Source: Pseudomonadota bacterium
Lineage (GTDB): Bacteria > Pseudomonadota > Alphaproteobacteria > Acetobacterales > Acetobacteraceae
Reading direction: 5' to 3'
Length of the DNA: 6,606 nucleotides
NCBI GenBank assembly: GCA_021805485.1
Contig: JAJZFF010000207.1
Span: forward strand, 1-6,606
The translations under genes and the position numbers were made by a program. The notes beneath the pieces were generated by a model. That model did no database searches. It had not been told where the DNA came from and was given only the letters and a program-made list of their open reading frames with translations. Positions within the stretch are counted from its first letter, which is position 1. Each line of letters opens with the position of its first letter. This document shows positions 1 to 5,633 of this stretch, in pieces.

Positions 1-1
1 G

Positions 2-487
2 GCCTTCGAGAATGGCGGTGACGCGATCATCCTGCATCCGGACTTCGCGCAGGCCCTGCGCGAGACCGGAAGCTGCGCGCCCTTCGCCGAGGAAGGCGCG
101 ATCGTGGAACGGGTCCGGGCACGCATCTTGGCCCGGGCCGGGATCGAGACCACGGACGATGCGGATCTCAAGATCCGGTATCGGGCCGATGGCGCGGCGG
201 TGATCACCTCGCGCACGGCGATCCCGGGCTACCTGACCCCGGATCCGCGTGACCGCCGCGTGCTCGGTGTCAAGATCGGCGCGATGATGCTTGGCGACGA
301 GCCGATCGCGCTCGATCACCCGGCATTGACCGAGGGCTGGCATGACGTCGAGGCCGACGGCCGCTGGACTGGCGGTGCGGCGGTGGTGCCGGCCAGCCTG
401 ATCAACGGCCGCACGCTCACGATCACCGTGGTCGGCACGCTCGCCTACCCGGCCCACGGCGCAAACCGCAGCGTCGAAGCCGGCTGA
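2..487 (+). CDS. Hint-domain (Hint_2-type) protein, C-terminal fragment
   Basis: Open from the left edge (frame beginning at base 2) to a TGA at 485-487, giving 161 visible residues; the true start lies upstream of the window. An internal GTG at 104 could be mistaken for a start, but homologous-looking protein continues in frame before it (AFENGGDAIILHPDF). The visible part resembles the C-terminal extension that follows the Hint_2 (Hedgehog/intein-like) domain in many Acetobacteraceae and Methylobacterium proteins. The features I recognise are an AFENGG...HPDF...GCAPF-like opening, then DRRVLGVKIGAMMLGDEPI, then an EGWHDVEADGRWTGG segment and a short beta-rich tail. The Hint domain itself, which in this fold can support self-cleavage, is outside the window, so its catalytic residues cannot be judged. 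The function of the extension is not known to me. The gene converges on the - strand block and has its own terminator. Recognition is from remembered family pattern, not an alignment. Confidence 0.75.
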   Translation, partial: AFENGGDAIILHPDFAQALRETGSCAPFAEEGAIVERVRARILARAGIETTDDADLKIRYRADGAAVITSRTAIPGYLTPDPRDRRVLGVKIGAMMLGDEPIALDHPALTEGWHDVEADGRWTGGAAVVPASLINGRTLTITVVGTLAYPAHGANRSVEAG

Positions 488-530
488 TGCCTGGGCAGCC
501 CGGCGCCTGAGACCGGGCATCGACCGATAC

Positions 531-590
531 GCCGCCGAGGCGACCTGCCCCTTCTCCGGAAGGGAGGGTCGCCGAGGCGGCTTTTCGTTT
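531..590 (+). terminator. Rho-independent terminator of the Hint-protein gene
   Basis: The left arm GCCGCCGAGGCGACC (531-545) can pair with GGTCGCCGAGGCGGC (567-581), with two mismatches in the middle. An inner CCCTT/AAGGG stem closes on a CTCCGG loop. The hairpin is followed directly by TTTTCGTTT (582-590). It starts about 44 bases after the stop codon at 487 and has the right orientation to end that transcript. Confidence 0.8.
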
Positions 591-636
591 CCGTATCGTC
601 TGCATCAGGAGCGCCACGTCGGGGACTCGGGTCCGG

Positions 637-652
637 CCGGTTCCTAAACCGG
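637..652. repeat. Short inverted repeat (6-bp stem, 4-base loop)
   Basis: CCGGTT (637-642), loop CCTA, AACCGG (647-652), a perfect 6-bp stem. No T-tract follows on either strand, so it is not a terminator. Its role is unknown, and chance is possible in sequence this GC-rich. Confidence 0.4.
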
Positions 653-680
653 GTGAACAAAGGCGGATGCTCGTGATCCG

Positions 681-707
681 GCCTCGAAATCCGGTGGATT
701 CCGAGGC
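681..707. repeat. Imperfect 12-bp inverted repeat with 3-base loop
   Basis: GCCTCGAAATCC (681-692), loop GGT, GGATTCCGAGGC (696-707). Eleven of twelve positions pair, which is long for a chance hairpin. A run of five T begins ten bases after the right arm, too far for a classic terminator on the + strand, and nothing T-rich follows on the - strand. It could be a mobile-element end structure or a weak secondary transcription stop. Confidence 0.5.
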
Positions 708-825
708 TGTTGAACGTTTTTGGAAAGCAATGAACGCGAGAGTATGGCGGAGGCCGGAGAGTGCGGCACTGTATCGGTCTTGAGCCGCCCTGTGTCTGGC
801 GGCGACTGAAATCGGACGCTTACCT

Positions 826-1175
826 TCGGTCGATCGTCGGTGCCGGCAGCGAGAATGGCATTCAGGGTGGCAAGGAACTTTCCGGCGGTGGCAATGATTG
901 CGGCCTTACGGATTGTCCCGCTGCCTGGACGGCCGTCGCCGATCGATCATGGCCCCGAGCGCCCTCCGCTGTTGCGCGAGACGGGAGCCGGGCTGGCAAG
1001 CGCGTCGATCGACCTGACCACTCTCAGGCAACTGCGCAATGAGCATGAGGGCAACGCCTGGTGTGGCGTGAAGCCGTCGGTCTATGGCAACCAACCCTGC
1101 GTCCGCGGCGATGAGTCTGGTCCGCTTGATCGCCTCAGGGGCGCCATTTTCCACAGCCCCGCGAGACCGCGGCAT
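826..1175 (-). pseudogene. IS110-family transposase, decayed C-terminal remnant
   Basis: Read on the - strand, one frame from about 1175 to 1000 gives a segment containing AIDRRLHATPGVALMLIAQ and then LPESGQVDRRA. This matches the PGV...LIAELPELGxLDRR region of IS110-family transposases. Near position 1000 the matching sequence jumps one base. The new frame gives ALASPAPVSRNSGGRSGP, a TGA at 947-949, then SIGDGRPGSGTIRKAAIIA and TAGKFLATLNAILAAGT. These match the ALAGLAPxxRDSG, GGRP and ARKLLxxLNAILRDG blocks at the family C-terminus. Between GGRP and the final block, about 30 residues normally present (the LYMAAL...RHNP stretch) are missing. The N-terminal DEDD catalytic half is absent altogether. 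So one frameshift, one nonsense codon and one internal deletion are visible, and the copy cannot be active. It ends a few bases downstream of the LysR stop, on the same strand. The outer limits are approximate. Confidence 0.82.
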
Positions 1176-1181
1176 TGATGC

Positions 1182-2105
1182 TCATACCGCGCTGGCGACG
1201 AGGTTGATCAACCACTGCACCTCATCGGAAAGGTGCCCGCGCGGATGCCAGAGGAGGTAGTATTCGACGGCAGGAAAATCGATCGGCGACGGCACGACCG
1301 CCAATGGCAGATGCCGTGCATGGAATTCGGCAAAGCGGCGCGTCGTGGTGAATATGAGATCGGTCTTGAGCAGCAGTGGCGGAGCAAGGCTGAAATAGGG
1401 AACGAGAATCTGCACGTTCCGTTTCAGCCGCGCGCGCGTGAGATGCGATTCGATCGGACCGCGCTGGGTCGGAGAATAGGGCGTGGGCGCGAGGTGCGCG
1501 GCGGTCAGATAATCCGCCTCGCTAATCGTCCCTCCGGCACGAAAGCGCTGCGCGAGCGGGTGATCGGCGGCGAGGAGGCAGACGACCTCGTCGGAAAACA
1601 GCGTGCGGCGCTGAAGCCTTTTCGGCGGCTCGGGCCAGTTGCCGAGCACCAGGTCGAACGTGCCACTGGCGAGCGATTCCTCGTAGTCGGCGTCCGATGT
1701 CAGCGGATGGAGTTCGAGCCGGGCATGCGGGGCCGCCGCGCGGAACCGCTCGACGAGGCTCGGGACGAAGAGGATGTTCAGATAGTCGGGCGAGCCGATG
1801 CGGAAGCTGCGGATCGAGTGTTTGGGGTCGAAGGCGTCCCTCGCGATCGCGATCCGGCTGATTTCGTGGAGAGCGTTCGTCACCGGCTCAAGCAGGGCAA
1901 GGCCCCGCTCCGTCGGCACCATGCCGGACTTGGCGCGCACGAGGAGGGGATCTCCGGTGATGTCGCGCAGGCGGCGCAACGCGGCGCTGATCGCGGGTTG
2001 CGACTGGTTGAGCCTGACCGCCGTGCGGGTCACGCTGCCCTCGACGAGCAGCGTGTGCAGCACTCGCAGCAGATAGATGTCGACCGTGTCGCGATAGCCC
2101 GTCAA
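1182..2105 (-). CDS. LysR-family transcriptional regulator
   Basis: A 307-residue protein if started at the TTG at 2103-2105, the usual LysR length. Residues 8-67 form the N-terminal winged helix-turn-helix: VDIYLLRVLHTLLVEGSVTR, then the recognition helix NQSQPAISAALRRLRDITGD, then VPTERG. From about residue 100 (FRIGSPDYLNILFVP) the LysR substrate-binding domain runs to the C-terminus. The start choice is unusual. No ATG or GTG lies between the end of the upstream gene and the HTH, and the next in-frame ATG would overlap puuE by over 100 bases. GGAGG (2117-2121) sits 11 nt before the TTG and GGCGGA lies closer. It follows puuE by only 19 nt, so it is probably co-transcribed as the last gene of the operon. 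I infer control of the ureide genes in response to a pathway intermediate; the effector cannot be read from sequence. Confidence 0.9.
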   Translation of the reverse strand: MTGYRDTVDIYLLRVLHTLLVEGSVTRTAVRLNQSQPAISAALRRLRDITGDPLLVRAKSGMVPTERGLALLEPVTNALHEISRIAIARDAFDPKHSIRSFRIGSPDYLNILFVPSLVERFRAAAPHARLELHPLTSDADYEESLASGTFDLVLGNWPEPPKRLQRRTLFSDEVVCLLAADHPLAQRFRAGGTISEADYLTAAHLAPTPYSPTQRGPIESHLTRARLKRNVQILVPYFSLAPPLLLKTDLIFTTTRRFAEFHARHLPLAVVPSPIDFPAVEYYLLWHPRGHLSDEVQWLINLVASAV

Positions 2106-2116
2106 ATGTTCCGCCG

Positions 2117-2121
2117 CCTCC
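2117..2121 (-). promoter_or_regulatory. Ribosome binding site for the LysR gene (supports TTG start)
   Basis: GGAGG on the - strand, 11 nt before the TTG codon at 2105, just after the puuE stop. The spacing is somewhat long, which together with TTG suggests modest translation of the regulator. Confidence 0.5.
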
Positions 2122-2124
2122 GCT

Positions 2125-3048
2125 TCATCCGCCCAGCACCTCCAGCCCCGTGTGATGGGCGTGGAAATGTTCGGCGACGTCGATCCGTCGCGCCACCCAG
2201 ACGTTCTCGTGCGCCGCGACATGATCGAGGAAGCGCGCCAGCGCCGCAAGCCGCCCGGGACGGCCCGCAAGGCGGCAATGCAGGCCCACGCTCATCATCG
2301 CCGGCCTGCCGCTTTCGCCCTCGCGGTAGAGCACGTCGAACGTGTCTCGCAGATAGGAGAGAAAATCGTCGCCGCTGGCAAAGCCGGACGTCGTCGAGAA
2401 GCGCATGTCGTTGGCGTCGAGCGTGTAGGGAATGACGAGATGCCGGCCGGCCGGGCCCCGCACCCAGTAGGGCAGGTCGTCGGCATAGCTGTCCGACGAA
2501 TAGCGGAAGCAGTCCTGTTCCATGGTCAGTGCCCGCGTGTTCATCGAACACCGGCCGAGATAGAATCCTTGCGGCGCCTCGCCGGTCACCTCGCGATGCA
2601 GGCGGATCGCCGCCGCCAGATGAGCGGCCTCGACGTCGCGCGGGACCGAGCGGTAGTCGATCCATTTCAGGCCATGGCAGGCGATTTCCCAACCGGCCTC
2701 CCGCATCGCGGCGGCCTGTTCGCGGCCGCGGTCGAGCGCCGTGGCGACGCCGAATACCGTTGTCCTGATCCGCCGTTCGGCAAACAGCCGCCACAGGCGC
2801 CAGAAGCCCGCCCGTGCGCCGTATTCGTAGATCGACTCCATGTTCCAGTGCCGCTCGCCGGGCCAGGGCGCCGCGCCGGGAATTTCCGAGAGAAACGCTT
2901 CCGACGCGGCATCCCCGTGCAGGATGTTGTTCTCGCCGCCTTCTTCGTAGTTGACCACGAATTGCACGCAGATCAACGCGCCGCCCGGCCAGCGCGGGTC
3001 GGGACGGTCGCGGCCGTAGCCCTTCATGTCGCGGGGATAGCCTGTCAT
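2125..3048 (-). CDS. puuE: Allantoinase, PuuE type (polysaccharide-deacetylase fold)
   Basis: A 307-residue protein, the same size as known PuuE (about 308). It is expected to hydrolyse the hydantoin ring of allantoin to allantoate in the cytoplasm. Family blocks in order: YPRDMKGYGRDRPDPRWPG (4-22), NYEEGGENNILHGD (33-46), ESIYEYGARAGFWRL (71-85), EIACHGLKWIDY (121-132), DLPYW (191-195), LVIPYTLDANDMRF (204-217), GDDFLSYLRDTFDVLY (226-241), GLHCRLAGRPGRLAAL (255-270). In metal-dependent NodB deacetylases the first Asp pair and an HxxxH motif bind metal. Here the first motif is NYEEGG and the second His position is Trp129. That is the PuuE pattern, and PuuE has been described as metal-independent. 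The ATG at 3048 has GGAG (3058-3061) at a 9-nt spacing. It lies 37 nt after the M20 gene and 19 nt before the LysR start. Activity on a related cyclic ureide is possible. Confidence 0.9.
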   Translation of the reverse strand: MTGYPRDMKGYGRDRPDPRWPGGALICVQFVVNYEEGGENNILHGDAASEAFLSEIPGAAPWPGERHWNMESIYEYGARAGFWRLWRLFAERRIRTTVFGVATALDRGREQAAAMREAGWEIACHGLKWIDYRSVPRDVEAAHLAAAIRLHREVTGEAPQGFYLGRCSMNTRALTMEQDCFRYSSDSYADDLPYWVRGPAGRHLVIPYTLDANDMRFSTTSGFASGDDFLSYLRDTFDVLYREGESGRPAMMSVGLHCRLAGRPGRLAALARFLDHVAAHENVWVARRIDVAEHFHAHHTGLEVLGG

Positions 3049-3057
3049 CGGACGCGG

Positions 3058-3061
3058 CTCC
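3058..3061 (-). promoter_or_regulatory. Ribosome binding site for puuE
   Basis: GGAG on the - strand, 9 nt upstream of the ATG at 3048, inside the 37-nt gap after the M20 gene. It fixes the start that also matches the family N-terminus. Confidence 0.6.
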
Positions 3062-3085
3062 GGTGATGTGTCGATGGTGCGGCGG

Positions 3086-4330
3086 TCAGCGTAACAGGCG
3101 GGCGAGGGCTCTGGCGACCACTTCGGTGGCCTTGAAGAGATCGTCGAGCTTCAGCCGCTCGTCGGCGCGGTGGGCGTTCGCCTCCTCGATCGTGTGCGGC
3201 CCGGCGCCGAACAGCACGATGGGCACGCCGGCGGCGGCATAATGCCGGGCGTCGGTGTAGAGCGGCACGCCCCTGGTTGTGATCGTCTCGCCCATGATGC
3301 GGGAGGCTTCCTCGCACAAGGCGGCGGAAAGCACCTCGGCGCCGGGCAACGGCGTGAGCGGCTCGGCCAGCAGGATGCGCCGGATCGTCGCCCGCGCGCC
3401 GGGAACGGTGGCCACCGCCGCGCCGATCAGCCGGCGCAGGCCGTCCTCCACGTCCTGCGGGTTTTCCTCAGGGATCATCCGCCGGTCGAGCCGGAAGGTC
3501 ACGCGATCGGGCACCACGTTGGTGTTGATCCCGCCGCTGATCAGCCCCACCGTAAGCTGCGGGCTACCGATGCCGGCGATCCGCGACACCGTTGCGGACA
3601 GCGTCCCGCGCGTCGCATAGAGCGCGGAGAGCGCCGCGTTCGCCGCCTGCAACGCGTCGACGCCGGTGAACGGCATCGCCGCGTGGGCGGAGCGCCCGTC
3701 GACCTGGACTTCCAGATGCAGGCAGCCGTTGTGGGCGTTGACGACGGCATAGGAAAATCCTGCGGCGATCGCGAGGTCGGGCTGCGAGATCTTCTCGCGC
3801 AGCAGGATGCCGGGGCCGATGGCGCCGCCGGCCTCCTCGTCATAGGTCAGGTGCAGTTCGACCGCGCCATTGAGTTCCAGCCCGCTCTCGCGCAGGGCGA
3901 GCAGGGCGAAGGCGTAGGTCGCGAAATCGGATTTCGAAACCGCGACGCCGCGGCCATACATCCAGCCATCGACGATTTCGGCGCCATAGGGATCGCGCGT
4001 CCAGCCCTCGCCGGGCGGCACCACGTCGCCATGCGCGTTGAGCGCGATCACCTTGCCGCCCGGGCCGAAACGGTGGCGGACCACCAGGTTCACGGCGCTG
4101 ATCATGCCGTTGGCGCGGACTTCCGCCTCGGGCACCACATGGCGTTCGACCGTGAAGCCCAGCCCTTCCAGCAATTCTGCCGTCCGCGCCGCATGGGCGG
4201 CGCAATCGCCGGGCGGGTTGTCCGACGGCAGCCTGACCAGGTCGGCCAGAAACCTTGTCTCCGCCTCCCGCGCGCCGGAAAGGTAGCGGGAAATCGCATC
4301 GGGAACGGGCATCGTCTCGGTATCGGCCAT
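3086..4330 (-). CDS. M20 metallopeptidase-family protein, ArgE/DapE-like, altered metal site
   Basis: 414 residues, normal for M20 deacylases such as acetylornithine deacetylase and succinyl-diaminopimelate desuccinylase. Recognisable parts: NAHGD with His100 and Asp102 (first metal-ligand motif), YGRG (125-128), YDEEAGG with Glu165/Glu166 (catalytic base and ligand), GRSAHAAMP with His216 in the inserted dimerisation domain, GGINTNVVPD (266-275) and NAHRADE with His387 (last ligand). Two usual acids are not where expected. The bridging Asp of the GRGxxD motif is Val131 (GRGVAVSKSD), with an Asp only at 135. The VGEPT-like ligand motif reads AAGFSY (189-194). The protein may use a rearranged or single-metal site, or have lost hydrolase activity. 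Start ATG at 4330 with AAAGGA 6 nt upstream; only 2 nt separate it from the previous stop. Context suggests an amide or carbamoyl substrate linked to ureide breakdown, but its reaction is unassigned, so no symbol is given. Confidence 0.85.
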   Translation of the reverse strand: MADTETMPVPDAISRYLSGAREAETRFLADLVRLPSDNPPGDCAAHAARTAELLEGLGFTVERHVVPEAEVRANGMISAVNLVVRHRFGPGGKVIALNAHGDVVPPGEGWTRDPYGAEIVDGWMYGRGVAVSKSDFATYAFALLALRESGLELNGAVELHLTYDEEAGGAIGPGILLREKISQPDLAIAAGFSYAVVNAHNGCLHLEVQVDGRSAHAAMPFTGVDALQAANAALSALYATRGTLSATVSRIAGIGSPQLTVGLISGGINTNVVPDRVTFRLDRRMIPEENPQDVEDGLRRLIGAAVATVPGARATIRRILLAEPLTPLPGAEVLSAALCEEASRIMGETITTRGVPLYTDARHYAAAGVPIVLFGAGPHTIEEANAHRADERLKLDDLFKATEVVARALARLLR

Positions 4331-4332
4331 GG

Positions 4333-5628
4333 TCAGTCCTTTATCGTTTGGGCATGGGAGGCGAACGGGGCGGGGTCGAAGTGGCGCAGCGTATCCGCGA
4401 GGATGCAGGCCGCAAGCCCCGCATCCTCTTCGGCGATCGCTTCGGCCGGGTTGTGGCTGATGCCGCCGCGGCAGCGCAGGAACAGCATGCCGATGGGGCA
4501 GAGCGACGCGATGGCCAGCCCGTCATGCCCAGCGCCGCTCGGCAGGTGGCGGACGCGAACGCCGGCGCGGGTGACGGCGGCATCGAGCAGCGCCATCAGC
4601 GCTGGAGCGCAGGGCGCCGCTTCTTCCTCGAAATTCTTCCGGCTGGACAGGGTGACGCCGCGCCGCGCGGCAATCTCCCGCCAGTGCATGAACAGGCGCG
4701 CGACGGCATCCCGCCGCACCGCGTCGGACGGGCTGCGGATGTCGAGGCTGAACCGTGCTGCCGAGGGGATGACGTTCACCGCGCCCGGCAGCGCCGTCAT
4801 CTGGCCGACGGTCGCGACGAGATCGGCCGTCTCGCGCGCGATCCGCTCGGCCGCGAGCACCATTTCCGCGCCCGCGGCCAGCGCGTCGTGGCGCAGCGCC
4901 ATCGGCACGGTGCCGGCATGGCCGGCCACGCCCGTCACCTCGATCACGTGCCGTTCGGCGCCGGCGATCGCGGTGACGATGCCGACTGGCAGACCCTCGG
5001 CCTCCAGTACCGGCCCTTGCTCGATATGCAGCTCAAGATAGGCCAGAACGTCGCGTTCGTGCCGCGCCGCCGCGGCGATCCGGTCCGGCGAACCGCCAAA
5101 CGCTTCGAGTGCCGCGCGCATGGTGATCCCCTCGGCGTCGGTTGCCGCGAGGGTCGCCGGATCGAGCGTGCCGGCGAAGGCGCGCGCGCCGGTCAGGGCG
5201 GCGGGAAAGCGCACGCCTTCCTCGTCGCCCAGCGCGAGGATTTCGATGGCGAAGGGGAGGGGCGTGTCATTCAGCCGCGCGACGGCCTCGATCGCGGCGA
5301 CGATACCGAGCGGGCCATCATATTTCCCGGCATTGCGCACCGTATCGACATGGGAGCCCAGCAACAGCGCCGGCAGGCCGGGTGCCGTGCCCTCGCGCCG
5401 GCCGATCAGGTTGCCGACCTCGTCCTGCCTGACCGCGAGTCCTGCCTCGCGCATCCAGGCGCCGAGCGTCGCGAGAGCGTCGCGATGCGCGTCGGTCAGA
5501 TAGAGGCGGGTCAGGGCGTCCGCCTCGCTCGAATGCCGGGCCAAGGCGTCCAGCCGCGCCATGATCCGGGCTCCGGCCTCGCCGCGCCAGGCGGGAAGTC
5601 TGGCGGCCGCGCTTGTCAAGCTGTCCAT
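4333..5628 (-). CDS. allC: Allantoate amidohydrolase / N-carbamoyl-L-amino-acid hydrolase family zinc enzyme
   Basis: About 431 residues from the ATG at 5628, the usual size of the AllC/HyuC branch of M20. Motifs, numbered from the GTG at 5637 (subtract 3 for the ATG): GSHVDTVRNAGKYDGPLGI with His96, Asp98 and bridging Asp107; DEEG with Glu139/Glu140; ELHIEQGP with His204; GHAGTVPM (239-246) and DIRSP (299-303) for substrate and dimer contacts; SGAGHDG (367-373); GGISHNPAE with His395. All the expected metal ligands are present. The likely reaction is hydrolysis of allantoate to ureidoglycine, ammonia and CO2. A carbamoylase acting on N-carbamoyl amino acids or beta-ureidopropionate cannot be excluded, but the PuuE gene in the same block favours allantoate. 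ATG at 5628 has GGAGAG 8 nt upstream; the alternative GTG at 5637 would overlap the glycerate kinase stop and add three residues. The stop lies 2 nt before the M20 start. Confidence 0.88.
   Translation of the reverse strand: MDSLTSAAARLPAWRGEAGARIMARLDALARHSSEADALTRLYLTDAHRDALATLGAWMREAGLAVRQDEVGNLIGRREGTAPGLPALLLGSHVDTVRNAGKYDGPLGIVAAIEAVARLNDTPLPFAIEILALGDEEGVRFPAALTGARAFAGTLDPATLAATDAEGITMRAALEAFGGSPDRIAAAARHERDVLAYLELHIEQGPVLEAEGLPVGIVTAIAGAERHVIEVTGVAGHAGTVPMALRHDALAAGAEMVLAAERIARETADLVATVGQMTALPGAVNVIPSAARFSLDIRSPSDAVRRDAVARLFMHWREIAARRGVTLSSRKNFEEEAAPCAPALMALLDAAVTRAGVRVRHLPSGAGHDGLAIASLCPIGMLFLRCRGGISHNPAEAIAEEDAGLAACILADTLRHFDPAPFASHAQTIKD
4337..4342 (-). promoter_or_regulatory. Ribosome binding site for the M20 gene
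   Basis: AAAGGA on the - strand, lying inside the last codons of the amidohydrolase gene and 6 nt before the ATG at 4330. The overlap suggests coupled translation of the two hydrolases. Confidence 0.6.
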
Positions 5629-5633
5629 GTCCC

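Larger units (their letters stand above)
591..825. other. Gene-free spacer between terminator and transposase remnant
   Basis: No convincing coding region on either strand; the short open frames here show no recognisable protein pattern. Contents are two small inverted repeats (637-652 and 681-707) and an AT-richer patch around 709-735 that stands out from the GC-rich surroundings. The stretch CCGAGGCTGTTGAAC (701-715) resembles the terminal bases of some insertion sequences, but no partner repeat was found. It may be residue of the insertion that left the IS110 fragment next door. Confidence 0.5.

Noticed and set aside
1159..1172. CCGCG/CGCGG hairpin just after the LysR stop as an operon terminator
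   Set aside because: Only a 5-bp stem, and no T-tract follows on the - strand; likely chance in this GC-rich sequence.
840..1178. + strand open frame of 112 codons in the spacer region
   Set aside because: The opposite strand carries recognisable IS110 transposase blocks through the same bases, so this frame is accidental.
2106..2270. Longer LysR start at the upstream in-frame ATG or beyond
   Set aside because: It would add about 50 residues without LysR similarity and overlap the puuE coding end; the TTG gives the family length.
1233..2435. 400-codon + strand open frame over the LysR gene and the puuE 3' end
   Set aside because: It is antisense to clear LysR and PuuE motifs; the composition is arginine-rich and the frame crosses two real genes.
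3170..5041. Very long + strand open frame (over 600 codons) opposite the two hydrolase genes
   Set aside because: It lies antisense to two well-supported M20-superfamily genes; its translation has no recognisable motif and is rich in Arg/Ala/Gly, as expected of a GC-rich shadow frame.
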